Positions 1-6,551 of a stretch of DNA of 6,551 nt are shown here, in pieces. Where the stretch lies: the NCBI GenBank assembly GCA_030613445.1, contig JAUWLY010000165.1:1-6551 (forward strand), given 5' to 3'. Source of the DNA: Candidatus Stahliibacteriota bacterium. Lineage in GTDB: Bacteria; Hydrothermota; Tepidihabitantia; SM23-42. The notes under the pieces are model-generated. The model saw only the letters and a list, made by a program, of their open reading frames with translations. It was not told where the DNA came from and searched no databases. The position numbers and the translations under genes are program-made. Position 1 is the stretch's first letter. Every line of letters starts with the position of its first letter.

Positions 1-20
1 CGACTACAGGGTTCTGCTCC

Positions 21-94
21 TTACGCCCTTTTTACTCTTCGAGCGAGTAGCACGAGTCGAGAAGCTCCGTTTCACCGTTTCTCCCATGCTCCGT
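21..94. repeat. Interspersed 74-bp repeat, copy 1
   Basis: This stretch matches 2491-2564 in the same orientation at 72 of 74 positions; the differences are at 25 (g/t) and 49 (a/g). The distance between copies is 2470 bp, so the pair brackets ftsK. Internally, GCTCCGTTTCA occurs at 64-74 and again at 88-98, 24 bp apart, and CCGTTTC occurs three times (67, 75 and 91). The repeat ends 13 bp before the -35 box of ftsK. No frame across bases 1-107 gives a credible protein. The first eight bases of the window (CGACTACA) equal the reverse complement of 2613-2620, hinting that another module of the 2421-2794 region continues to the left. I do not recognise a named repeat family. Confidence 0.9.
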
Positions 95-107
95 TTCATA
101 TATTCAG

Positions 108-135
108 TTGACAATTTTAGATTTATGTGTAGAAT
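108..135 (+). promoter_or_regulatory. Predicted sigma70-type promoter of ftsK
   Basis: A consensus -35 hexamer TTGACA (108-113) is followed after 16 bp by TAGAAT (130-135), one mismatch from the -10 consensus. Transcription would begin about seven bases after the -10 box, near 142, which is essentially at the ATG at 141. No Shine-Dalgarno-like sequence precedes that ATG, which fits a leaderless message. An in-frame TTG at 108 coincides with the -35 box and is therefore an unlikely start codon. This is a motif match only. Confidence 0.6.
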
Positions 136-140
136 TTAAC

Positions 141-2420
141 ATGGCAAATATAGTCGTCCCAATAGTACTACTCATTGTTGCTATTGGTGTTCTTTTATTT
201 ATTGCCAAAGAACTCGACCCCATAAAAAAACGTAAGGTATCTGGTATCATGTTCTTTCTTCTATGTATACTATTAGTAATATCACAGATTTCATACCTGA
301 TAAACCCGTTGGAAAGGTTTAAGAACTTTGGCGGGATGTTTGGCTTTTACTCGTCAGCCTGGATATTCTGGCTCGTTGGTTTCTATTTTTTCATTATCCC
401 CTGTATTCTTGCTTATCTTGGTTTTGTTTTCTTGTTTAAACCTGAGAAAAAGATCAATACTGTTTTGTTGTATTTTGTGCCGATAGGCGTGATTGTTGAT
501 ACGATCCTTGCGCTCTTTCTAAAATTAAAGGTCAGTAATATCGGTGCTGGCGGTACATTTGGTTCTATAATCAGTAAATTCCTAATAGACTATTTTGGTC
601 AACTCGGCACTTATTTTATCCTCGGTTTCGGTGTGGTAATCGTCATGTTTATGATCTTTAAGAAAAGCATCTTTCCCAAATCCAAATCAAGGGACGTGTT
701 TGTCACACAAGAAAAGCCGAAAAAAGCAAAAAAACAGAAAAAGGAAACAAAACCAATAGAAAAAGATGAAACACAAAACAAGGCAAGAACGACAAAGGTG
801 CCGACAAAGATTGACTTTAAAACAGCCTACCTGGAGATCCTGGAGCAAACATCAGAAGACCACGGGCTGGACAAGAAGGCTTTGGAAAAAGAAGGCGATA
901 TCTTATCAACCTGCCTTGCTGAATTCGATGTCCAGGGCAAGGTCGTTAATGTTGAATCTGGGCCGGTTATCTCGAGGTTTGAGTTTGAACCAGCACCAGG
1001 CGTCAAGGTTAGCCGGATAGCCAATCTCGGCAATGACCTGGCTCTGGCGCTGAAAGCAACCCGCATAAGGGTAGTCGCACCGATACCTGGCAAATCAGCA
1101 GTTGGCATTGAAGTTCCGAAGCACGAACGGAGCCTGGTCTGTTTGAAAAAAGGTATCCTTAGCAGTGAATTCCAAAATAACCCTTTACCTTTAGGCATTG
1201 TGCTCGGCGAAGACATCACTGGTCAGCCAGTTACCGGCGATATCTCAAAGATGCCCCATATGCTCATTGCCGGCACTACTGGTTCAGGAAAGAGCGTTTG
1301 TATCAACAGTATTATCCTCAGTCTGCTCTATCATTCTAAGCCAAAAAATCTCCGGTTCCTCATGATCGATCCAAAGCGTCTTGAATTACCAATGTATAAT
1401 CCAATTCCACACCTCCTGCGCCGCGCCGTCACACAACCGAAGCGCGCGGTCACCGAACTTGAGAAATTAGTCAAAGTCATGGAAATCAGGTATCGCGATT
1501 TCGCCCGTGAAGGAGTCAGAGATATTGACGGTTACAATACAAAGATAAAGAAAAAGGGCGGTGAGGTAAAACCATATATCATTGTAATCGTCGATGAGCT
1601 TGCTGATTTAATGCTTACTGCGGCAAACGAAATTGAGGAGAACATAACGCGACTTGCCCAGATGTCAAGAGCAGTCGGCATCCATCTTATTTTGGCAACC
1701 CAACGACCTTCAGTAGACGTGATTACTGGTTTGATAAAAGCGAATTTCCCGTGCCGGATTGCTTTCCAGGTTGCCTCGAAGACTGATTCCCGGACGATCC
1801 TCGATATGAACGGTGCTGAATCCCTGCTTGGTCATGGTGATATGCTCTTCTTGCCGCCTGGCAAAGGCACACCGGTTCGCCTGCACGGTGCCTATATGTC
1901 AACCGAAGAAATTAGCGGTATCAGTAACCTTATTGCTCGCATGTATTTGATGGAACTACTGAGCGACCTTGAAGGAGACTTGGACAAAATCACCAATGCA
2001 ATAATTGAAGAAGAATTATGGACTGCATTTGTTAATACTAAAGACCCGGCATTTGATGAAAAGCGGCGTGCGCTATCGAATATGATGCCCGTTGAAAGAA
2101 TCGACGAAATTATTCAAGATGGCTACTATCCCAAGCTCGGTGAAGAGCATGTTAAGATCGAAGCGGTAGCGCAGGAAGAAAATCTCGAGACTGATGCACT
2201 TTTTATTGAAGGGGCAAAGCTCGTGTTCAGACATCAGGTAGCTTCGGTTTCGCTTTTGCAGCGTCGACTCGGTGTCGGCTATGCACGTGCCGGAAGGATC
2301 ATTGATCAGCTTGAAGCAGCTAATTTAATTGAACCGTTCCAGGGTAGTAAGTCGCGAAAAGTCCTCGTTGAACGAGAAGAAGAATTCAATAAAATACTCA
2401 GCAAGTATACGACCTCGTAA
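141..2420 (+). CDS. ftsK: FtsK/SpoIIIE family DNA translocase
   Basis: This 759-residue protein is a membrane-anchored, ATP-driven double-stranded DNA pump. Family members act at the division septum to clear and segregate chromosome termini. The N-terminus has hydrophobic segments near residues 4-22, 36-54, 75-99, 107-127 and 152-173, one more than the usual four-segment FtsK membrane domain. A lysine-rich linker follows (about 174-225). The alpha domain spans about 240-330. The RecA-like motor carries Walker A GTTGSGKS (378-385), Walker B IIVIVDELADLM (480-491) and the conserved HLILATQRPS stretch (515-524). A winged-helix gamma domain (about 686-744), the DNA-orienting module in known FtsKs, includes VASVSLLQRRLGVGYARAGR. 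About 98 residues separate motor and gamma domain, longer than I recall for E. coli FtsK. ATG 141 is preferred over the in-frame TTG at 108 because that TTG lies in the -35 box. The gene appears monocistronic between non-coding DNA. Family assignment is secure. Confidence 0.96.
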   Translation: MANIVVPIVLLIVAIGVLLFIAKELDPIKKRKVSGIMFFLLCILLVISQISYLINPLERFKNFGGMFGFYSSAWIFWLVGFYFFIIPCILAYLGFVFLFKPEKKINTVLLYFVPIGVIVDTILALFLKLKVSNIGAGGTFGSIISKFLIDYFGQLGTYFILGFGVVIVMFMIFKKSIFPKSKSRDVFVTQEKPKKAKKQKKETKPIEKDETQNKARTTKVPTKIDFKTAYLEILEQTSEDHGLDKKALEKEGDILSTCLAEFDVQGKVVNVESGPVISRFEFEPAPGVKVSRIANLGNDLALALKATRIRVVAPIPGKSAVGIEVPKHERSLVCLKKGILSSEFQNNPLPLGIVLGEDITGQPVTGDISKMPHMLIAGTTGSGKSVCINSIILSLLYHSKPKNLRFLMIDPKRLELPMYNPIPHLLRRAVTQPKRAVTELEKLVKVMEIRYRDFAREGVRDIDGYNTKIKKKGGEVKPYIIVIVDELADLMLTAANEIEENITRLAQMSRAVGIHLILATQRPSVDVITGLIKANFPCRIAFQVASKTDSRTILDMNGAESLLGHGDMLFLPPGKGTPVRLHGAYMSTEEISGISNLIARMYLMELLSDLEGDLDKITNAIIEEELWTAFVNTKDPAFDEKRRALSNMMPVERIDEIIQDGYYPKLGEEHVKIEAVAQEENLETDALFIEGAKLVFRHQVASVSLLQRRLGVGYARAGRIIDQLEAANLIEPFQGSKSRKVLVEREEEFNKILSKYTTS

Positions 2421-2423
2421 AGC

Positions 2424-2440
2424 AGGGCGTTCTACGCCCT
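2424..2440 (+). other. Perfect hairpin after the ftsK stop codon
   Basis: AGGGCG (2424-2429) pairs with CGCCCT (2435-2440) around a 5-nt loop, beginning four bases after the ftsK stop. The position suits a transcript end, but the following bases are TCCAAG with no T run, so it is not a standard intrinsic terminator. It could act as a 3'-end stabiliser or be part of the repeat module. Sequence near 8-29 (AGGG...CCCT followed by Ts) looks like a decayed relative. Confidence 0.5.
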
Positions 2441-2449
2441 TCCAAGAAC

Positions 2450-2606
2450 CAAGAGCCAAGAACCAAATTCCAAATTACTCAATTACTGCTTTACTCCCTT
2501 TTTACTCTTCGAGCGAGTGGCACGAGTCGAGAAGCTCCGTTTCACCGTTTCTCCCATGCTCCGTCACTCCGATACTTGCTTTTAATAGTTTGGTTCTTGG
2601 CTCTTG
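2450..2606. repeat. 18-bp perfect inverted repeat enclosing repeat copy 2
   Basis: CAAGAGCCAAGAACCAAA (2450-2467) is the exact reverse complement of 2589-2606. The arms are 121 bp apart and enclose copy 2 of the 74-bp repeat (2491-2564). The left arm sits in a locally repetitive run in which CCAAGA-like units recur (2442-2464). The layout resembles a small non-autonomous inverted-repeat element, but no target-site duplication is evident outside the arms and no transposase is present. It could equally form a long-stem RNA or cruciform. Confidence 0.85.
2491..2564. repeat. Interspersed 74-bp repeat, copy 2
   Basis: This is the same-orientation partner of 21-94, with 72 of 74 positions identical. 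Similarity stops abruptly after CTCCGT at 2564: copy 1 continues TTCATAT and copy 2 continues CACTCCG. On the left side the match weakens before 2491. The sharp edges suggest a discrete repeated unit rather than duplication of a larger block. It lies between the arms of the 18-bp inverted repeat. Confidence 0.9.
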
Positions 2607-2619
2607 CTATTTTGTAGTC

Positions 2620-2635
2620 GCCCGATTCATCGGGC
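2620..2635. other. GC-rich perfect hairpin
   Basis: GCCCGAT (2620-2626) pairs with ATCGGGC (2629-2635) around a 2-nt loop; a 6-bp stem with a 4-nt loop is more realistic sterically. No T run follows. It sits at the boundary between the inverted-repeat element and the TRTCTNCAG array and looks like one module of the intergenic mosaic. Confidence 0.6.
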
Positions 2636-2656
2636 TGATTCAGGAGCAAAGCGACA

Positions 2657-2792
2657 TGTCTTCAGGCAAAGCTATCTTGCCGTGACTTCATCCACCAGAG
2701 GTGGAGTATCTTCAGCCGAAGGCATGTCTCCAGTTTGTTATAGACGAACGTGTCTGCAGCGAAGCGTATCTTCAGGCGTAGCGTGTCTCCTG
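2657..2792 (+). repeat. Degenerate array of TRTCTNCAG-like units
   Basis: A 9-bp motif recurs at 2657 (TGTCTTCAG), 2673 (TATCTTGCC, degenerate), 2707 (TATCTTCAG), 2725 (TGTCTCCAG), 2751 (TGTCTGCAG), 2767 (TATCTTCAG) and 2784 (TGTCTCCTG). Start-to-start spacings are 16, 34, 18, 26, 16 and 17 bp, so most are near 17 bp or twice that. Spacers are short and resemble each other (for example GCAAAGC, CCGAAGGCA, CGAAGCG, GCGTAGCG), and several can form tiny stems with the motif, such as CTTC/GAAG at 2710-2721. The last unit ends two bases before the -35 box at 2795. It is neither a CRISPR array, since units and spacers are too short and degenerate, nor an exact tandem repeat. Confidence 0.75.
2691..2705. 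other. Perfect hairpin inside the repeat array
   Basis: TCCACC (2691-2696) pairs with GGTGGA (2700-2705) around a 3-nt loop. It occupies the place where a unit of the roughly 17-bp array would be expected between 2673 and 2707, as if a hairpin module replaced one unit. No terminator T run follows. Confidence 0.55.
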
Positions 2793-2794
2793 TC

Positions 2795-2823
2795 TTGACT
2801 TTACCATAGACCTTTGATATAAT
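2795..2823 (+). promoter_or_regulatory. Predicted strong sigma70-type promoter
   Basis: TTGACT (2795-2800) and TATAAT (2818-2823) are separated by the optimal 17 bp, giving 11 of 12 consensus bases. The predicted transcription start near 2830 leaves a leader of about 30 nt before the ATG at 2860. It should drive the secreted Asp-box protein and probably the genes after it, since no comparable promoter is seen in the short downstream junctions. The repeat array ends two bases upstream. Confidence 0.8.
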
Positions 2824-2847
2824 ATCTTGCACAAACAAGAGAATTAT

Positions 2848-2854
2848 AAGGGGG
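2848..2854 (+). promoter_or_regulatory. Ribosome binding site fixing the start at 2860
   Basis: AAGGGGG lies five bases before ATG 2860. It decides against the in-frame TTG at 2827, which falls before the predicted transcription start and would put eleven polar residues ahead of the signal peptide. Confidence 0.75.
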
Positions 2855-2859
2855 TTATA

Positions 2860-4326
2860 ATGAAGAAGTTATTTTTTTTGGTTATTGGTTTGACCGTTTT
2901 GATTTACGCTGATACGCCGTGGGTCCCCAATGTGAGGGTTAGCATTGATGAACCATGGGATACCTTGAACCAGGGCGAATCTTGTTTTGCTATATATGGT
3001 GATACTATTGTTTCGATATGTAATACTGCTGAGCGTGGACAGGTACCTGTTGCACCTTATGCCTATTCTTTTAATGCAGGGCAGACCTTCACTCAAATTC
3101 CATTTACTGATTTGAGCGGTGGCACTTGGCATACAGATCCAGTAATTTGTTTTGATGATTCAGGCCATGTTCATATGATCATTCAGTTTTCTTTGAACAG
3201 GCTAAAACACTATCTGTCACGGGACGGCGGTCAGACCTGGGAAGATACCTCGACCGTCACGAACAGCTATGGCGTTGACAAACCGTGGATGGTTGTCAAT
3301 GGAAGTGATATCTATATTGCCTGGCAGCAAACTTCTGGACAGACTGGTATCCAGTTTGCTAAATCAACTAATTACGGCGCAACCTGGAATCTATCGCTGA
3401 TCTGGTCAAGAACCGGTATTACCGCACTATGCATGGATGAATACGATATCTTGCACCTTGCTCTGGTTGCCTGGGGAGCTGGACGCGTCTATTACAAACG
3501 ATCAACTAATTATGGCCAAACCTGGTCAAGCGAGACTTATCTTTCTGACTTCACTTACAGTTCCAGCTATGGTGATCGAGCACCGATCAATTCGATCACG
3601 GCTGAAGATAATGTCGTTTTTATAACGTGGGTTGATCAAACCTTTGGTACTTGGGACATCAGGGCTGTCCGTTCCACGGATGGTGGTTCAACATGGAGTT
3701 CACCTTATGTTATCAATGATATTACAGCGGGTGGGCAGTGTAAATGCTGGGTACTTTTTGATGGTTCTGGCGGGTTGCACTTGACTTACTACCACACACC
3801 TGATTGGCCGACCAACCCGTCCAGTCTCTTTTCATTCCGCTACCAGTATTCATCTGATGCTGGCGTGACATTCAACCCGGGTATCCGCGTTTCTGATACT
3901 TCGGTCACAAGCCTCGATGATTTTATCGGTGAATACCACATCACCCAGGCAGATGATGCGTATCTCTACGCAATTTGGACTGATGGTCGGAACGGAGATT
4001 ATAATGATCTCTATTTTTCCAAAGCATTGCTTCTTGACCTCATGGTTGCGGAAGAGGATAGAGATGAGCAGATAGTCAACCGCATACTCGCAGTACCGAC
4101 TATTTGGAACAGTAAGGTACTCATGCGCGTGCAGCCATATGCATCTCCTCTTGAAATAAATGCATACGATATATCGGGGAGATTGGTCAAACACATATAC
4201 GCGGGTATAGTAAGCAGCCCAATGTTGATCCAATTGGATCCCAATGATTTTCCTCAGGGTGTTATTTTTATGCGGTTGAATTCCAGGGATCTTACTGAGG
4301 TATTTAAGATCGTGAACCTGAAATAG
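2860..4326 (+). CDS. Secreted Asp-box (BNR/sialidase-like) beta-propeller protein with C-terminal sorting-like domain
   Basis: This 488-residue exported protein begins with a signal peptide: MKK, a hydrophobic core and a likely cleavage after Ala17. Six Asp-box motifs (S-x-D/N-x-G-x-T-W/F) lie at residues 70-77, 120-127, 169-176, 215-222, 272-279 and 331-338, matching a sialidase-type propeller with about six blades. Residues about 407-488 resemble a type A sorting domain of type IX secretion, with YDISGRLVK, a PQGVIFMRL stretch and the basic ending FKIVNLK. I do not see the N-terminal FRIP/YRIP motif of true sialidases, so enzyme activity is doubtful. A surface-bound or released glycan- or protein-binding role is equally possible. 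Automatic annotation would probably read exo-alpha-sialidase or sorting-domain protein. The ATG is chosen for its ribosome binding site and signal peptide. It leads the downstream gene run, but a functional link to those genes is not evident. Confidence 0.88.
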   Translation: MKKLFFLVIGLTVLIYADTPWVPNVRVSIDEPWDTLNQGESCFAIYGDTIVSICNTAERGQVPVAPYAYSFNAGQTFTQIPFTDLSGGTWHTDPVICFDDSGHVHMIIQFSLNRLKHYLSRDGGQTWEDTSTVTNSYGVDKPWMVVNGSDIYIAWQQTSGQTGIQFAKSTNYGATWNLSLIWSRTGITALCMDEYDILHLALVAWGAGRVYYKRSTNYGQTWSSETYLSDFTYSSSYGDRAPINSITAEDNVVFITWVDQTFGTWDIRAVRSTDGGSTWSSPYVINDITAGGQCKCWVLFDGSGGLHLTYYHTPDWPTNPSSLFSFRYQYSSDAGVTFNPGIRVSDTSVTSLDDFIGEYHITQADDAYLYAIWTDGRNGDYNDLYFSKALLLDLMVAEEDRDEQIVNRILAVPTIWNSKVLMRVQPYASPLEINAYDISGRLVKHIYAGIVSSPMLIQLDPNDFPQGVIFMRLNSRDLTEVFKIVNLK

Positions 4327-4347
4327 AAAACATGGTCATTGAATAAT

Positions 4348-5358
4348 ATGGCAGACGTTTATTTTCTGGACTTGACAAAAAGCTATAGGAAGAATTCTGT
4401 CCAGATGTTGGCAAAACTCATTGAGCTTTCTGGAGGTTTGAAGATCATTGATAAAGGTAGTGTATGCGCGGTCAAGTTACATGTCGGGGAACGAGGTAAT
4501 GTGAATTTTGTCAAACCAGTCTATGTCAAGAAATTAGTTGAAATGATTAGCAAAGCAGGCGGTGCTCCATTCTTGACTGATACGACAACGCTGTATTCAG
4601 GTCAGCGGCACCGGGCTGATTTGCATACTGCACTTGCCCTTGAGCACGGCTTTGATTTTGCACCGTTTATCGTAGCTGATGGGTTGTACGGAGATGATTA
4701 TGTGGAAATTAATGGTTGCAAGATCGCCAGTCTTTTCAGCCATATTGATACCCTGCTTTGCGTTTCGCACTTTAAAGGTCATCTCAATTGTGGTTTTGGT
4801 GGAACCTTGAAGAACTTAGGCATGGGATGTGCATCAAAGGGCGGTAAATTGACGATGCATTCTAAGTCCAAGCCTCAAATTGATTTGGAAAAATGCACGC
4901 GCTGTAAAAGGTGCCTTGAGTATTGCCTCTATGATGCAATAACAGAAAAAAGTGGTGATATAGTAATCGACCAGAACGTATGCACTGGTTGCGGCGGCTG
5001 CATGGCCATATGTTCAGACCGGGCGATAAAATTCCAGTGGGATTCTGCATCCTCCGACCTCCAGAAAGGGATTGCAAAATATACTGCTAATGCAATAAAA
5101 GGCAAGCGAGCCTTCCACGTTAATTTCCTCATCGACATTACTCCAAACTGCGATTGTTTCCACACAAATGAACCGATGATCGCTCCGGACGTCGGTATTC
5201 TTGCGTCTTTTGATCCAGTGAGTTTAGACAAGGCATGCTATGATCTTATTAAGGATCCGATAGATAATTTGCATCCGGATGTTGATTCTCAGGTGCAGAT
5301 AGAATTTGCTGAGAAATACAAGGTAGGAGAGAGCAGTTATGAAATCAAAAGCATTTAG
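4348..5358 (+). CDS. DUF362 domain protein with two [4Fe-4S] ferredoxin motifs
   Basis: This 336-residue, probably cytoplasmic protein has a DUF362 fold interrupted by a bacterial ferredoxin module. Two complete CxxCxxCxxxC motifs, CTRCKRCLEYC (183-193) and CTGCGGCMAIC (212-222), should bind two [4Fe-4S] clusters. The ends show features I associate with DUF362 proteins: KLHVGERGNVNFV near the N-terminus, HFKGHLNCGFGGTLKNLGMG (141-160), and CDC (268-270) followed by PDVGILASFDPVSLDKA. The biochemical role of this family is not established; electron transfer is inferred from the clusters. ATG 4348 gives the N-terminus MADVYF; an in-frame TTG at 4339 would add three residues. Neither start has a clear ribosome binding site, so translation may be coupled to the gene ending 21 bp upstream. 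Its 3' end overlaps the next gene by 20 bp. Confidence 0.9.
   Translation: MADVYFLDLTKSYRKNSVQMLAKLIELSGGLKIIDKGSVCAVKLHVGERGNVNFVKPVYVKKLVEMISKAGGAPFLTDTTTLYSGQRHRADLHTALALEHGFDFAPFIVADGLYGDDYVEINGCKIASLFSHIDTLLCVSHFKGHLNCGFGGTLKNLGMGCASKGGKLTMHSKSKPQIDLEKCTRCKRCLEYCLYDAITEKSGDIVIDQNVCTGCGGCMAICSDRAIKFQWDSASSDLQKGIAKYTANAIKGKRAFHVNFLIDITPNCDCFHTNEPMIAPDVGILASFDPVSLDKACYDLIKDPIDNLHPDVDSQVQIEFAEKYKVGESSYEIKSI
5325..5329 (+). promoter_or_regulatory. Ribosome binding site inside the upstream gene
   Basis: AGGAG, within the purine-rich AGGTAGGAGAGAG, lies nine bases before ATG 5339 and inside the end of the DUF362 reading frame. It supports the overlapping start and allows translational coupling. 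Confidence 0.7.
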
Positions 5359-6442
5359 TCTTAAAAAGAAGATTAGTCGACTTGAGACCTTGATCCATAC
5401 ATCCATGCTCTTTTCTTCAATACTCGACATAGACGATCTTCTTGATATCGTTCTCCGTAAAGCTGAAGAGGTCATGGATGCTGAAGCATCGTCAGTCTTC
5501 AGAATTGACGAGGAAAAAAATGAGTTGTACTTTGTGATTGCACGTGGCACCAGGGGCAAAGAGGCAAAAGAGATCAGAGTCCCAATAGGTAAAGGTATTG
5601 TTGGCTGGACTGCTCAACACGGCGAGCCTTTGCTTGTTGCAGATGTCAGTAAGGATCCACGCTGGTTTAAGGGTGTTGATAAGAAGTCCAAATTTGTCAC
5701 CCGCTCAATCATGGCGGTACCTCTGATTTCAAAAGGTAAGGTCATCGGTGTTGCTGAGGTGCTCAACAAACGCGGCAATAGGAAGTTTAATAAGACTGAC
5801 CTTGAGCTATTTCAGTCATTAGGTAACCAGATTGCGATCGCGATCGAAAATGCTTCATTGTATAAAGAACTCGATGAGTTATTTCTTTCTTCGATCCGCG
5901 CGATCGTTGAAGCCGTTGATGCAAAGGACACATATACGCGTGGTCATTCAGCACGGGTTGTGAAGTACTCACTGATGATCGGTGAAGCACTGGAGTTTGA
6001 TAAGGAACGACAAAAAAGGCTTGAGGTTTCTGCGATCCTCCACGATGTAGGAAAAATAGGGATTCCAGACCGCATTCTGGGAAAACCAGGCAAGTTGACT
6101 TTTGAAGAGTACAATTATATGAAACGCCATCCTGAATTGGGAAGCTCAATAATCGAGCCGATAGCAGAACTAAAAGAACTCATCCCGAATATCCTTCACC
6201 ATCATGAGCGATATGATGGCAATGGTTATCCAAAGGGGTTACGCGGTACAGAGATACCTTTGTTTGCACGCATTATCTGTGTTGCCGATTCTTTTGATGC
6301 GATGACGACTGATCGACCCTATCGCAAACGCAAGAGTATTAAAATCGCCATGCGTGAACTGACCGATAATAGCGGCACCCAATTCGATACTAAACTGGTT
6401 TCAGTTTTCATAAAAGAGATACAGGCTAACAATATCCTATAG
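5339..6442 (+). CDS. GAF-HD-GYP protein, predicted cyclic di-GMP phosphodiesterase
   Basis: This 367-residue soluble protein pairs a sensory GAF domain (about 30-175) with an HD-GYP output domain (about 180-360). HD-GYP enzymes hydrolyse cyclic di-GMP, and a few act on related cyclic dinucleotides. The catalytic set appears complete: H203 in RGHS, H235-D236 and K239 in HDVGKIGIPDRIL, H264 in RHPELG, H288-H289-E290, the signature GYP at 296-298, and D317 in VADSFDAMTTDRPYR. The residue four before H203 is Tyr, not the Glu recalled for the trinuclear enzyme PmGH, so a binuclear metal site is more likely. The GAF domain carries NK (143-144), F150 and D154, resembling the cyclic-nucleotide-binding NKxnFx3DE motif with the last Glu replaced by Leu155. 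No receiver or transmembrane segment is present, so the input is probably a cytoplasmic small molecule. The start is supported by an AGGAG site and overlaps DUF362 by 20 bp. Confidence 0.93.
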   Translation: MKSKAFSLKKKISRLETLIHTSMLFSSILDIDDLLDIVLRKAEEVMDAEASSVFRIDEEKNELYFVIARGTRGKEAKEIRVPIGKGIVGWTAQHGEPLLVADVSKDPRWFKGVDKKSKFVTRSIMAVPLISKGKVIGVAEVLNKRGNRKFNKTDLELFQSLGNQIAIAIENASLYKELDELFLSSIRAIVEAVDAKDTYTRGHSARVVKYSLMIGEALEFDKERQKRLEVSAILHDVGKIGIPDRILGKPGKLTFEEYNYMKRHPELGSSIIEPIAELKELIPNILHHHERYDGNGYPKGLRGTEIPLFARIICVADSFDAMTTDRPYRKRKSIKIAMRELTDNSGTQFDTKLVSVFIKEIQANNIL

Positions 6443-6450
6443 TACTGAAA

Positions 6451-6551
6451 TTGAAAAATAAAATCATGCCCGCAACACTCGTCGCTTGTTTGGCGAGCAT
6501 TGTGGTATATTTACTTTCTCTATTCACCCCATTGTGGCTGCCTTTTGAAAG
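6451..6551 (+). CDS. N-terminus of a membrane protein, cut by the window edge
   Basis: An open frame starts with TTG 6451, or ATG 6466 in the same frame, and runs off the right edge. It reads MKNKIMPATLVACLASIV and continues with a hydrophobic stretch to LWLPFE. The basic start followed by about 20 apolar residues indicates a transmembrane segment or uncleaved signal. TTG 6451 is listed because it keeps the basic residues before the membrane segment and lies eight bases after the previous stop, but no clear ribosome binding site marks either choice. The pattern faintly recalls the first segment of DUF2723-type or glycosyltransferase-like multi-pass proteins. That is a guess from about 33 residues. 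Tight spacing places it in the same operon. Confidence 0.55.
   Translation, partial: MKNKIMPATLVACLASIVVYLLSLFTPLWLPFE

Larger units (their letters stand above)
2421..2859. other. Gene-free intergenic region packed with repeat modules
   Basis: This roughly 440-bp gap holds no credible gene: frames open across it encode low-complexity products of the repeats and lack a ribosome binding site or a recognisable domain. From left to right it contains a 6-bp-stem hairpin (2424-2440), the left arm of an 18-bp inverted repeat (2450-2467), copy 2 of the 74-bp repeat (2491-2564), the right arm (2589-2606), a GC-rich hairpin (2620-2635), an array of TRTCTNCAG-like units (2657-2792) interrupted by another hairpin (2691-2705), a promoter (2795-2823) and the leader of the secreted-protein gene. 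No transposase, target-site duplication or integrase is visible, so the means of assembly is unknown. Confidence 0.8.

Overview
The window is a 6.55 kb piece of a bacterial chromosome with every recognisable gene on the + strand. It holds a complete FtsK/SpoIIIE DNA translocase gene, a repeat-filled intergenic region, and a tightly packed four-gene run that continues past the right edge. The secreted beta-propeller protein ends in a domain resembling the C-terminal sorting domains of the Fibrobacteres-Chlorobi-Bacteroidetes supergroup and allied candidate phyla. That ending, together with the uncultured-lineage style of the intergenic repeats, suggests a candidate phylum near that group (WOR-3-like lineages came to mind). 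No rRNA or other taxonomic marker is present, so this is a weak inference.

Layout. Bases 1-107 are non-coding and carry the first copy of a roughly 74-bp interspersed repeat. A TTGACA / TAGAAT promoter (108-135) lies immediately before the ftsK ATG at 141, close enough to predict a leaderless or nearly leaderless mRNA. FtsK (141-2420) has an N-terminal membrane domain, a lysine-rich linker, an alpha domain, a RecA-like motor and a winged-helix gamma domain. Bases 2421-2859 contain no credible gene. They hold a small hairpin just after ftsK, an 18-bp inverted repeat enclosing the second copy of the 74-bp repeat, two further perfect hairpins, and an array of TRTCTNCAG-like units. The array runs directly into a near-perfect sigma70-type promoter (TTGACT, 17-bp spacer, TATAAT).

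That promoter should drive a secreted Asp-box (BNR/sialidase-like) protein with a C-terminal sorting-like domain (2860-4326), then a DUF362 protein with two [4Fe-4S] ferredoxin motifs (4348-5358), a GAF-HD-GYP phosphodiesterase (5339-6442, overlapping the previous gene by 20 bp), and the N-terminus of a membrane protein cut by the window edge (6451 onward). Gaps of about 21, -20 and 8 bp support co-transcription. The four products do not form a known pathway. The clearest pairing is the overlap of the ferredoxin-like protein with the cyclic-dinucleotide signalling enzyme.

The genes themselves belong to known families. The least explained material is the modular repeat DNA on both sides of ftsK. 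I see no CRISPR array, tRNA, rRNA, transposase or convincing defence system.
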